Shown here piece by piece: positions 10,901-18,171 of a DNA stretch of 64,000 bases. The position numbers were made by a program, and so were the translations under genes. Positions within the stretch are counted from its first letter, which is position 1. Each line of letters opens with the position of its first letter. Source of the DNA: Sphingomonas sp. Leaf242 (lineage in GTDB: Bacteria; Pseudomonadota; Alphaproteobacteria; Sphingomonadales; Sphingomonadaceae); contig NZ_LMLW01000007.1 of the NCBI RefSeq assembly GCF_001422045.1, forward strand, positions 671,784 to 735,783, written 5' to 3'. A model generated the notes under the pieces. It ran no database searches. It had not been told where the DNA came from and worked only from the letters and a program-made list of their open reading frames with translations.

Positions 10901-11086
10901 CGGATCGCCAGGGGCGTGCTCGGGTGCCGCCGCTTGGGTTGTGTCAGGCGATATGGCCTGAGTCTCAGCCTGGGCCCAGGCATTTCCGCTGAAACCGGCA
11001 GCGATCAGTGCCGCTGCGGATACGCCAGCACGCATCGCAACCATGGCATTCCCGCGGCGATGCGAACCGATAACAAATATGTTCAT
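7982..11086 (-). CDS. TonB-dependent outer-membrane receptor, likely for xyloglucan oligosaccharides
   Basis: About 1034 residues from the ATG at 11086, which follows a strong GGGAGGG ribosome site; an in-frame start at 11182 lies within the operator region and is rejected. The signal peptide has a long basic N-region and ends near NAWA-QA. A TonB-box-like GDIVVTGRR lies at about residue 70, followed by the plug domain (KLPDNSITEVLQRVSGVSI, continued by VQVRGL). The rest is a 22-strand-type barrel ending in Phe (GINLAF), the usual assembly signal. The length suits SusC-like carbohydrate receptors. It leads the operon with the halogenases and xyloglucan hydrolases, so oligosaccharide import is the likely role (inference from context). 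Confidence 0.93.
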   Translation of the reverse strand: MNIFVIGSHRRGNAMVAMRAGVSAAALIAAGFSGNAWAQAETQAISPDTTQAAAPEHAPGDPAADQTGGDIVVTGRRAALEAADERKRRSETIVDSVVADDAGKLPDNSITEVLQRVSGVSIVRFAALGDPDHYSVQGSGVQVRGLTGVASRLNGREIFSANNGRAILWSDVTPELMSAVDVYKASTADLIEGGTGGQIDLRTKLPFDFNGKFHVSGTGELALGDMANKADPSGSVLVTDSFETPIGRIGLLGDVAFSQFSSLSQFLRVSPYFKTTLSDGSSKYVPSGFAYGDEAFQYKRYGIYGAAQWQPAESLTFTGSFFQSRYKSQSSDYGTQLDSQTLAVDPASSSFDSNGLLTKTNALFNRDTGTFAPTGGAVNSSGNKGFVQSNTRTRDYSLSFAWAPVDSHLSLKGSLQRVDSRQIYDRIDIFRDIGFGQSFGMDLTGDLPQISVNPATQASFADPANYLWTASMPHNERNKGRLDAGQLDAEYTFDNSFFRSIKVGGRYAKRTERDLANGYNWTALGRGWNGDPQLTYANAAPGDVASHAFKDFFRGETTLPGNLMFASEDLASRFNVNRTGLVTAPPAGFCTGREFDCSASGPLPVTGYGGQFNPDGTLAIRPVGFVLPGDQVENRTKNTAGYALVRFGPEEGARGISGNVGVRVVHIENEGSGFIQQNGGTVFIRNGVQQTLANTFLARGGKADFTRVLPSINLEFSPTDKIKLRGGYNITMDLPTFNALRASGSVGVATTASQTPGGFGTFNNFTADTGNPLLKPTLSNNFDVSLEYYGRAGTSFHVAPFFKRLTNLPIYALTTRQVTVQFTDGTTENVSASATDYSNSTKAATVKGVEVGGRFFFDMLPGALAGIGFEGNYTFIKSSNPGDAYRDITGTVRNDAPLVGLSKHNLNATLLYERNPISLRIAYSWRSRYLLSTNSNGTNGTYTYYSAPGVVSNQDGGADATTQIALPIYGGNYGSIDAGIRFKVNDQFSFGVQGTNLTASTQRTLMGGYPGGELVGRSWFQADRRISTGINLAF

Positions 11087-11230
11087 AGAACCCTCCCCTA
11101 TGCACGACACGTTTTTACGCATCGCCCCCAGTAAGCCGCACCTTATTGTGGTGCTGCTTCGCCGGCGTGGTAGCCTTACCATGATTGTACGACAATTGAA
11201 AAATTCGTTATTTTTTTGAGGGTTGCCTTA
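11087..11230 (-). promoter_or_regulatory. Promoter region and operator candidate of the receptor operon
   Basis: On the minus strand, a TACAAT -10 candidate (11185-11190) lies directly before the palindrome TGGTAAGGCTACCA (11168-11181), so a repressor bound there would block the start region. The -10 overlaps a second inverted repeat, ATTGT-N3-ACAAT (11184-11196). No good -35 is visible. The GGTA-N4-TACC core matches the site upstream of the GH31 gene. Confidence 0.45.
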
Positions 11231-12098
11231 TGACGAGACGGGATAACCAGACGGGCCTCTGGTGCGCCTAGAGACTGTGAAGATTGGGCGCAAAAGCGCT
11301 ACCGGTGCGAGCCGCCTCTGACCGGTATGAAGGTGCGGGGGACTGCTCCAGTAGGATGGCGACCGTCCAAGTATCGGCGCCCCGTCGGTCCGGTCTACTG
11401 CCCGCCGTTTCGTCACGCGCGCGCTCGCCGACGCTAGGCTGCGCAAGTCCAACGCCTTCAGACGGATTTAGAAACGATAGTTCACCAGACCGATTCTCGA
11501 TTAAGGACTATCACAAACCAACGATTGCCGTTTCGACAAGCGGAGAGCCGATTAGGTGGAAACTCTGGGACAGTCAGGTTTTTAGATATCGGCAAAAGCG
11601 AACGGTAAAACGGTTCACTAACGTTCCGTGCAGCCAAAAACGAGCCGACGACAGTGCGAGCCGACAGCGAACGGACCACAGTGCACCATAGTATTGGACG
11701 ATATTTGATCGCTGAGGCCACCATCACTAGTCAACAGCTTTATAAAGCAGTTACCATATGACAGAAAATGGTCCATCTAGATAATGGTAATTCGATAGAT
11801 CACCCTTTAATCACATTTCTTTTTGTTGATGAACGATTAATTCCGAAAATCCACCTATTTCGAACCACTATATTGGACGTTGCGATCATAGGCTATTGAC
11901 GTGATATGATATGTAAATTTGCTTATGCTTTTAGCCGACCGGTGAACTATTCACGAATAGAATTAGGTGCAGATCTTGCATTGCATTATTTTGAGAAACA
12001 ACATGGCTGGCGGAAAAAGCAGCGTTCCATGTCGTTCGCAATCAACACGCCATTCCCAACCATCCTTCCAGCTTCGGAGAAAAGGCTTAACGTCAAAC
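11231..12098. other. Gene-poor, AT-richer stretch
   Basis: No convincing coding frame is seen over about 870 bases. The stretch from about 11480 to 12080 is visibly lower in GC than the flanks. Short open frames here, including one at 11906-12124, lack ribosome sites, recognisable motifs or coding-like codon use. It may be a decayed import or a long regulatory spacer. Confidence 0.5.
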
Positions 12099-13439
12099 TT
12101 ACTTGCTGGGATCAGGGCCAATGAGGTCAATGAACCTCCCGTCTGAGTCGAGCATGATCCCGACGAGAAGGGTGCGATCGGGGTAGACGAGCGTAAACTC
12201 GTCGAACCCGAACCCATTAGGCCGTCGAAAGCGAATGGCCTGCGGAACCCCGAGCGGTTGCAGGCGGCGGTGCGTGGCCGCCAGCGCCGCGCGGCCTGCC
12301 TCCGAGGCGTCCGGTTTCATCAACGTGTAATCAGCCTCAGGCGCGGTACGGCCGGCAAAGAGGCGGCGCAGCATCGCCTCCCCGCCCTTGAGCGCCACAG
12401 TCCTCGGCGCGAAGACTGAGACGGGGGACGCCGCTTCGATCGTAGCGGCAGCGGGCACTCGGCCGAGGCGACGTAGCGTCGTGGCGAGCGCATCCGCGGC
12501 GGGGACCTTGAGATCGGGCTGCACGCCACGCCCTTCCCAGTTCGATCCGGTAACGGGGCTCTCCGCGCGACCGGTCGGGATAAACGCCATGACACCGTGT
12601 CCAATGGAAATACGCTCCCCGGGGTTCGCGCCGCCACCGGTCACCTCGCCGACAACGGTGCCGAGCTTCAGCGTCTGCATGTCGTAGGCGAGCTCCTCGC
12701 CGCCCGAAAAGGTATTGCCGCTCGTAAGGACATAGGCAGGCACACCGGCGAAGCTGACCGGGGTCGGCTCGCTGAAGAAGAAATCGCGCCTGAGCTCAGT
12801 GGTCCCTGCCTTACGCTCAACGATGCTGTTGATCGTGGTCCGCTGGCCCGAAGCAAGAAGATAGCTGACCAGATAGCTTACCGATGCCGGATCTCCGCCA
12901 CCGTTGCCGCGCATGTCTAGAATCAAGGCACGACTGCCCTTCAACCCCGCCATCGCGCGGTCGAGCGCTGGTTTAAACGCCCAGGGGTTGGCGAACCCGT
13001 CGATTTGGAGGTAGCCGATCCCGCCGGGCAGCCGGTCAGCGCGGACGATCCCGGCCTCGCCGGCTGGCATCGACGCAACGCTCGACGCTGGCCGGTTCGT
13101 TGTGTCAAACACCATCAGATGTTTGTCGGTCATGACGCCGCGGAGGTCCTCGGTCAGTCGCGTGGCGAACGCGGATAGATCCACAATCCGAGCGTAAGCA
13201 CCCGAGGCTGCGGCGGCGGTGATCGCGGCGGCCCCCTTCTCGCCGACAGCCTGATAGATGTATTTGCTGCGCAAATCGGTCGACAAACGCGCCACAATCG
13301 CTGTGCGGGCGGCCGCGTCGAGATTGGGAGTCCGTGCAGACGTGGCCGAAGCCGTGGCGGTTTGAGCGCCGACAGACGCTGGCATGGATAACGCTAAAAA
13401 AGGGAGGAGCAGCATGAGGGCATGGCGACGACAGGGCAT
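12099..13439 (-). CDS. S41 family peptidase (C-terminal processing protease type), exported
   Basis: 446 residues with a signal peptide of about 25 residues (SVGA-QT). A tail-specific-protease N-terminal helical region is followed by the S41 core: ALILDMRGNGGGDPAS, then YVLTSGNTFSGGEELAYD with the catalytic Ser in the TFSGGE segment, and TVVGEVTGGGANPG. No PDZ domain is evident between the N-domain and the core, so it resembles the IRBP-like subgroup of S41. It acts in the periplasm or outside the cell; substrate unknown. It lies 3 bases behind a MarR gene and has its own AAGGAG ribosome site, so the two form an operon likely controlled by that regulator. Confidence 0.9.
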   Translation of the reverse strand: MPCRRHALMLLLPFLALSMPASVGAQTATASATSARTPNLDAAARTAIVARLSTDLRSKYIYQAVGEKGAAAITAAAASGAYARIVDLSAFATRLTEDLRGVMTDKHLMVFDTTNRPASSVASMPAGEAGIVRADRLPGGIGYLQIDGFANPWAFKPALDRAMAGLKGSRALILDMRGNGGGDPASVSYLVSYLLASGQRTTINSIVERKAGTTELRRDFFFSEPTPVSFAGVPAYVLTSGNTFSGGEELAYDMQTLKLGTVVGEVTGGGANPGERISIGHGVMAFIPTGRAESPVTGSNWEGRGVQPDLKVPAADALATTLRRLGRVPAAATIEAASPVSVFAPRTVALKGGEAMLRRLFAGRTAPEADYTLMKPDASEAGRAALAATHRRLQPLGVPQAIRFRRPNGFGFDEFTLVYPDRTLLVGIMLDSDGRFIDLIGPDPSK

Positions 13440-13442
13440 CGA

Positions 13443-13931
13443 TTACTCCTTGGTCGATTTGAGAGCGGCGAGGCGCATTGGGATCGATGACGCATCAAGC
13501 TGGGCGTCGAAGCGATCGAGGACTGAGATCAGAGAAGCGTCGATGTCTGCAAACAGGTCATCAAACAGGGTGTTAAGGTCTTCGTTGAAAGCGCTGAGCG
13601 CGGCAGCCTCGTGACGCGCCTTGTCCGTCGGGCTTAAGACCCGTCGCCGGCCGTCGGACGGATCAGCGTTGACCTCGACCAAGCCACGCTCTTGAAATTC
13701 CCTTGCCATGCGGACGATGAGCGGGTGCGACAATCGCAGGCGTCGCGAGATTTCCACCACCCCGATCTGTTGGTGCTCAACGATCAGTAACAGCATCGAA
13801 GCGCCACGCGGTGGAACGTCGAGGCCTAGCTGGAGAAGAACGCCGCTTATCTGATCGACGATACGGTCCGACGAGCGGCGCAGTCGATGCGCCAGGAATG
13901 CGCTCCCATGTGACTCGATGAAGTCGGCCAT
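13443..13931 (-). CDS. MarR family transcriptional regulator
   Basis: 162 residues. The winged-helix domain covers about residues 45-105: LLIVEHQQIGVVEISRRLRLSHPLIVRMAREFQERGLVEV is the helix-turn-helix, followed by the wing NADPSDGRRRVLSPT, the typical MarR DxRxxxL motif. N- and C-terminal helices form the dimer interface. It is first in a two-gene operon with the S41 peptidase. Upstream GTAAC half-sites around a TTGACA suggest autoregulation. No clear ribosome site precedes the ATG. The ligand is unknown. Confidence 0.92.
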   Translation of the reverse strand: MADFIESHGSAFLAHRLRRSSDRIVDQISGVLLQLGLDVPPRGASMLLLIVEHQQIGVVEISRRLRLSHPLIVRMAREFQERGLVEVNADPSDGRRRVLSPTDKARHEAAALSAFNEDLNTLFDDLFADIDASLISVLDRFDAQLDASSIPMRLAALKSTKE

Positions 13932-13947
13932 AACGGAAGAGCGTTCA

Positions 13948-13971
13948 GTAACAGGTTACGTGTCAAGTTAC
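13948..13971 (-). promoter_or_regulatory. MarR-gene promoter with repeated GTAAC half-sites
   Basis: The plus strand shows the perfect palindrome GTAACAGGTTAC (13948-13959) and a further GTTAC at 13967-13971. Between them lies TGTCAA, the complement of a consensus -35 TTGACA for the minus-strand MarR gene. The ATG is only 29 bases beyond TTGACA, so a transcript would have little or no leader. The overlap of -35 and half-sites fits autorepression. Confidence 0.5.
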
Positions 13972-14957
13972 GTATGTGGCATCGTGAAGGCCATCCGCCA
14001 CCGCCCGCTTTCGTTATTAAATTCCAATATCGAACGGTACTTCACGTGCCGGAGCTTTTTTTGAAAAGAGGCCTGTTGCGGAACAGTTGCTTGAGCGAGC
14101 GTGCGGAATGCCGGTCGGGGCACCTGCTTTCCCAACTCCGTTCCCAACTGCTCTTTCCCGAAATGGCCTGTCCGATCCGGAGAAACGACAAAGCTCGCGC
14201 TTAACGAATGGCCGTTATTCGGGAGCTCGGATCTTCAGGTTGGACGTCCAAGTGTGAACAGCGTGCCCTGCCCTACGGCTTCTCGCCCGTCGAACCACGA
14301 CCGGGCGTTCAGAGGCCATATCGCCTCTCCAACTTCGGACGCCTGTTAATGTGAAGTCGATACGTTGCGTTGAGCATTGAGTACTATCACAGAGTCAACT
14401 CAAATGAGACCCAGGTAACCGTTGCCAATCAAGTTAGCCGGTCGCTGGTAGCGCGCCCGATTTCGTGGACACTGAATGACGTACAGGTTGTTGGAAGATT
14501 TTCGTCATAACCTATAGGATTATAAATGCGGCGGGCAGCGTGCATCAAACGGCTGAGACTGCCGAAAGACGGCTGGCGCATACGGTATCTAGATATAAGA
14601 TCCGGTCGAGCGCGAAGATATACAGACCTCCGGGCTACCGCCCGGAGATTCTTATATATCCGCTATTTTCCAAAGATGGAGATTTTTTCCGTTATGGTTA
14701 TCATCATTACGGAGATGTTCTAATTTCAAGGTCTTGTGGACTCTAGGACCGCGCTTTGGCGTGCGTAGATGGTTGCTTTTCCCTTTCGTTATGACCGGGC
14801 GCAAACCCGTATTCTGACGCTAGTCACATAGTCTCGGCAACGATAGTTCCACAATCTGATCAACAGCTTCAAAGACCGTGGATACGACGCGGACATCTGG
14901 ATATCAGCGTCGATCCGGCTCATCCGGGATCGGCATTAAACGGCATCGCAGGATCGT
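13972..14957. other. Intergenic stretch without a supported gene
   Basis: About 1 kb between the divergently placed MarR gene and the end of ppkA. Open frames (for example 13974-14204 and 14526-14723) are short, without ribosome sites or family motifs. A 7-bp hairpin, CTCCGGG/CCCGGAG with a 6-base loop, sits at 14628-14647; it is followed by ATTCTTATAT, so it could act as a weak plus-strand terminator. The part from about 14400 to 14760 is AT-richer than the flanks. Confidence 0.45.
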
Positions 14958-16865
14958 TCAGTCCTTCTGCTCGTCGATCGATTTGAACCAGACCATGTCG
15001 GCCTGCCAGCCGCGTTCGGCGGCAAGCGAGACGAGGCGGTCGCGCCAGTCTGCGCCGCGCGCGCCGAGTGGCGGCGCGACGACCGCCGGGTCGAACGGCG
15101 CCCGGCCGGTGATCAGCAGCAGACCCGACCAGCCCTGATGGTCGAGATCGATCTGGAGCCGATACGTGTCACCGCCAAGATCGGTGATCGGCACGCCGTT
15201 GCGCGAACTCGCGAGCTGCGCGCGGAACGCGGAGCGATCGGGGATCAGCAGATCGATTTTGCCCGACGGTTCGAGCCCGACGAGCGTGAAATCGGTTTTC
15301 GGATCGCGTACCGCGACCTTGACGATCGCACTGGCGGCACTCGTGCCGGCATAGGCGGAGTCGCCCGTCTGGCGGCGCATCTCGAACTTGCGTTGCGCGA
15401 CCGACAGGCGCGTGTCGTCGGGCGCGCCGATCTGGCGATAGGCGTCGAGCGCGGCGCACCCCGCGGGCGTGATCGGCGCGACCTCCGAGAAATCGAGCAC
15501 GGCCCCCTTGCCGCCCTGCGATGCCAGCGCATGGCTGATCTCAGCCTGCGCAGCGGACGGGTTGCCGGCGACCCCGGTCAGCGCGATCTGCGGCTGGTCG
15601 CGACCTTGCGTCACGCTGACGATCCGCAGCCACGTGCAACTGACCGACGGCAGCGCTGAGGCCACTGCGCTGCGGACGTCGTCGATGCCGTCCATCGCGG
15701 GCTTGGCGGTTGCCACAGACGCGGTCACCGGCGTCGATCGATGGCGCGTGGCATAGACGACGATCGACGCCAGCAGGATGACGGCGACGATCCCCAGGGC
15801 GATCCAGCGCACCGGGAAGGTCGCCGGCTTTTCGACAGATACCGGCACCGCCTCGATCTTCGCGATCTCCGCCAGCACCTCGACCATCGAGCCGATCCGT
15901 GCGGTCGGATCGGCCTTCGTCATGCGCGCGAGCAGCGGTCGCAGAATCTCCGGCGCAGGCGACAGGTCCGGTCCCGCCCGCCGCTTGTCGACCGCATCGA
16001 CCAGCGACCCGCCGAGCCCGACATCGCGCCCCGCCGCCACCGCCAGAATCACCAGCGCCAGGCTGTAGACGTCGGTCCACGGCCCGAGCCGGCGATCGAA
16101 GTCGCCAAGCTGTTCGGGCGCGACATAGCCCAGCTTGCCCGCGAACCCGTCGCCGACGATCGTCGCGGTGCCGGGGTCGAGATCCTTGGCGATCCCGAAA
16201 TCGATGATCTTCGCGCGCGCCAGATCGCCGCCGCCGAGCAGGATGTTGTCGGGCGAGATATCCCGGTGGATCGCGCCGAGCGCATGCGCCGCCTGCAAGC
16301 CCGATGCGAGCCGCCGCAGCAGCGCCACCAGCGCTTCGGGCGAAGCCTCCACGGTCTTCAGCACATCCGACAAATTGGTGCCGTCGATATATTCGGTGAC
16401 GATGTAGAGCACGCCGAGCTGCGGCTCCTGCGCGAGCACGCGGTACTGCACGACCGCCTCGTGATGGAGATGAGTCAGCGTCCGGGCCTCGCGACGGAAC
16501 AGCGTGATGACGTTCTCGTCGGCGGCGAGCGCGGGCAGCATCACCTTGATCGCGACGCGTTCGTCGGTGATGACGTTGGCGCCCTCGAACACCTCGCCCA
16601 TGCCGCCGCGCGCGATGAAGCGCTTCACCTCGAAGATGTGGTTGAGGACATCGCCGACCTCGATGCCCCGCGCCGCCACGCGCGGCGCGATCGGGGGGAG
16701 CGGCGGTGTCGCCGATCCGGCTTCGAAGACGGTGGCCTGGTCGGGCTGCTGCGGCATGAAGACGGTGCGGCCATCATCGACAGGACCGCCATCGACCGGG
16801 CCATCATCGATCGGGCCATCATCGACCGGGCGGCCATCGATCGGCGGGTCGTTCTCGTCGATCAC
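14958..16865 (-). CDS. ppkA: T6SS-associated Ser/Thr protein kinase PpkA
   Basis: 635 residues starting with GTG at 16865, which overlaps the pppA stop as GTGA; a longer open frame upstream is an overlap shadow. An Asp/Gly/Pro-rich N-terminal repeat is followed by a protein kinase domain: ARGGMGEVFEG (P-loop), VAIKVM (ATP lysine), IHRDISPDN (catalytic loop) and DFGIAKD. A single membrane helix (WIALGIVAVILLASIVVYA) lies near residue 400, leaving a C-terminal periplasmic domain of about 200 residues. In the threonine-phosphorylation pathway PpkA phosphorylates the FHA protein to switch on T6SS firing; here the FHA partner is encoded at 59592-61130. Last gene of the tssKLM operon. Confidence 0.92.
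   Translation of the reverse strand: MIDENDPPIDGRPVDDGPIDDGPVDGGPVDDGRTVFMPQQPDQATVFEAGSATPPLPPIAPRVAARGIEVGDVLNHIFEVKRFIARGGMGEVFEGANVITDERVAIKVMLPALAADENVITLFRREARTLTHLHHEAVVQYRVLAQEPQLGVLYIVTEYIDGTNLSDVLKTVEASPEALVALLRRLASGLQAAHALGAIHRDISPDNILLGGGDLARAKIIDFGIAKDLDPGTATIVGDGFAGKLGYVAPEQLGDFDRRLGPWTDVYSLALVILAVAAGRDVGLGGSLVDAVDKRRAGPDLSPAPEILRPLLARMTKADPTARIGSMVEVLAEIAKIEAVPVSVEKPATFPVRWIALGIVAVILLASIVVYATRHRSTPVTASVATAKPAMDGIDDVRSAVASALPSVSCTWLRIVSVTQGRDQPQIALTGVAGNPSAAQAEISHALASQGGKGAVLDFSEVAPITPAGCAALDAYRQIGAPDDTRLSVAQRKFEMRRQTGDSAYAGTSAASAIVKVAVRDPKTDFTLVGLEPSGKIDLLIPDRSAFRAQLASSRNGVPITDLGGDTYRLQIDLDHQGWSGLLLITGRAPFDPAVVAPPLGARGADWRDRLVSLAAERGWQADMVWFKSIDEQKD
16768..16843. repeat. 15-bp tandem repeat inside ppkA
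   Basis: About five imperfect 15-bp units of the type GGGCCATCATCGACC encode the (V/I)D(D/G)GP pentapeptide repeats at the PpkA N-terminus. Copy number could vary between strains by slippage. Confidence 0.65.
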
Positions 16866-17632
16866 GCGAAGCCCCCCGGCATCGGCGACAGCGACAACAA
16901 GGTCGGCTCGCCCGTGGTCACGACGATCACTGTGACGTTGTCGGGCGCACCGCGCTCCAGCGTCAGCGCGATCAACCGGTCGCGGATCGCCACCTTGCCA
17001 TCGGCCGCGGCGAGCATCGCGGTCAGCTCGGGATCGCTCACCTGCCCGGTCAGTCCGTCGCTGCACAGCAGGAAGACGTCGCCCGCCTCCGCCGCGTCGA
17101 CCACGACATCGACCTCGAGCGTCGCGGTAACGCCGACCGCGCGCGCCAGCACGTGCGAGCGCGGATGCGCAGCGGCCTCATGCGGTTCGAGCAGGCCGCG
17201 GTCGACCATCTCCTGCACCTGCGTGTGATCACGCGTGAGTTGATAGAGCACGCCGCCGCGCAACAGGTAGGCGCGGCTGTCGCCGACCCAGACCACGCCG
17301 AACCGACCGTCGCGTACGAGCAAGGCCGCGACCGTGGTGCCCATCTGCTGCCCGCGCGCCTGCGCCTCCGCCCAGATCCGCGCATTGCCCGCATGGATCG
17401 CCGTCGCGATCTCCCGACAGGCCTCGTCGAAATCGTCGGGAAGCGCAGCGTCCGCCAGCGCCTTGGTCAGGACCTGCGACGCCCAGTCGCCGTGCGCATG
17501 CCCGCCCATGCCGTCGGCGACCGCCCACACGCCGTCTGCGCCGCGATCGCAAAAGCTGTCTTCGTTGGCGCGGCGGACCATGCCGACGTGCGACGCGGCG
17601 ACGCCTTCGGTGCGCAACGTGCGGCCGTTCAC
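16862..17632 (-). CDS. pppA: PP2C-type protein phosphatase PppA of the T6SS
   Basis: 256 residues with a GTG start at 17632 that overlaps the tagF stop (GTGA). PP2C motifs in order: VRRANEDSF, WAVADGMGGHAHGD (metal-binding Asp and the GMGG loop), GDSRAYLLR, LLCSDGLTGQV and APDNVTVIVV. It is soluble and cytoplasmic. PppA reverses PpkA phosphorylation of the FHA protein and resets the T6SS. It sits directly before ppkA with 4-base coupling, which keeps kinase and phosphatase amounts linked. Confidence 0.93.
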   Translation of the reverse strand: MNGRTLRTEGVAASHVGMVRRANEDSFCDRGADGVWAVADGMGGHAHGDWASQVLTKALADAALPDDFDEACREIATAIHAGNARIWAEAQARGQQMGTTVAALLVRDGRFGVVWVGDSRAYLLRGGVLYQLTRDHTQVQEMVDRGLLEPHEAAAHPRSHVLARAVGVTATLEVDVVVDAAEAGDVFLLCSDGLTGQVSDPELTAMLAAADGKVAIRDRLIALTLERGAPDNVTVIVVTTGEPTLLSLSPMPGGFA

Positions 17633-18171
17633 GACGCAACCGTCGACATGTCGGGGGGCGATATGGCGGGAGTCAGCATGGCCGGGATCAGGTCGGCCGG
17701 ATACGCAGCCGACCGCTCACCGGGCGCGAACCCCTCGCCGCCCAACGTCCACCATCGGCAGGATCGTTCCGCCGGCTCCCGATCAACCATGAGCATGTCC
17801 GCCTGCTCGACCAGCGCATCGGCGGTCCAACCACCGGCGATCGCGTCGTACAGCAAGCCCTCGCACGCCTCCGCTACCGCCGCGTCCGCTGCTCCCGTCA
17901 CCGCCACGAATACCGGAAAGCGTCGCCCGACCGCATCCTGCGACGCCGCGAGCGCACCCGACAGGCCACCTTCGACGACGTCGAGGACGCAGCGCCACGG
18001 CGGCGCGCTGTCGAACCGTGTTTCGAACGCCGCACCGTGCACCGTCCGCGCGTCGGCCAGCGACGTCGACAGCCAGGCATCGAGCGCCTCCCGCTCGTCC
18101 GCACGCCAGCCACGCGACACGAAGTCGCCATGCGCGGGCAGCTTGCCAAACAGTCGCGCGGTCCCCGTCAC
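17629..18171 (-). CDS. tagF: T6SS post-translational regulator TagF (ImpM family)
   Basis: 180 residues from the GTG at 18171, which overlaps the tssM stop as GTGA; a longer open frame to 18471 overlaps tssM and is rejected. The TagF N-terminal signature ARLFGKLPAHGDFVSRGW is present, followed by LDAWL, RFPVFVAV and a C-terminal WWTLGGEGF. TagF proteins repress T6SS firing post-translationally, in some species by binding the FHA protein. It is the third link in the tssM-tagF-pppA-ppkA overlap chain. Confidence 0.92.
   Translation of the reverse strand: MTGTARLFGKLPAHGDFVSRGWRADEREALDAWLSTSLADARTVHGAAFETRFDSAPPWRCVLDVVEGGLSGALAASQDAVGRRFPVFVAVTGAADAAVAEACEGLLYDAIAGGWTADALVEQADMLMVDREPAERSCRWWTLGGEGFAPGERSAAYPADLIPAMLTPAISPPDMSTVAS

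Noticed and set aside
11906..12124. Short plus-strand frame as a gene
   Set aside because: No ribosome site, no family motif, overlaps the end of the S41 peptidase gene and lies in AT-rich non-coding-like DNA.
14628..14647. Hairpin as a strong intrinsic terminator
   Set aside because: Stem is good but no run of T follows and no plus-strand gene ends nearby.
16866..17066. Longer in-frame start for ppkA
   Set aside because: The extra 67 residues lie inside pppA and are low complexity; the GTG at 16865 matches the operon's overlap pattern.
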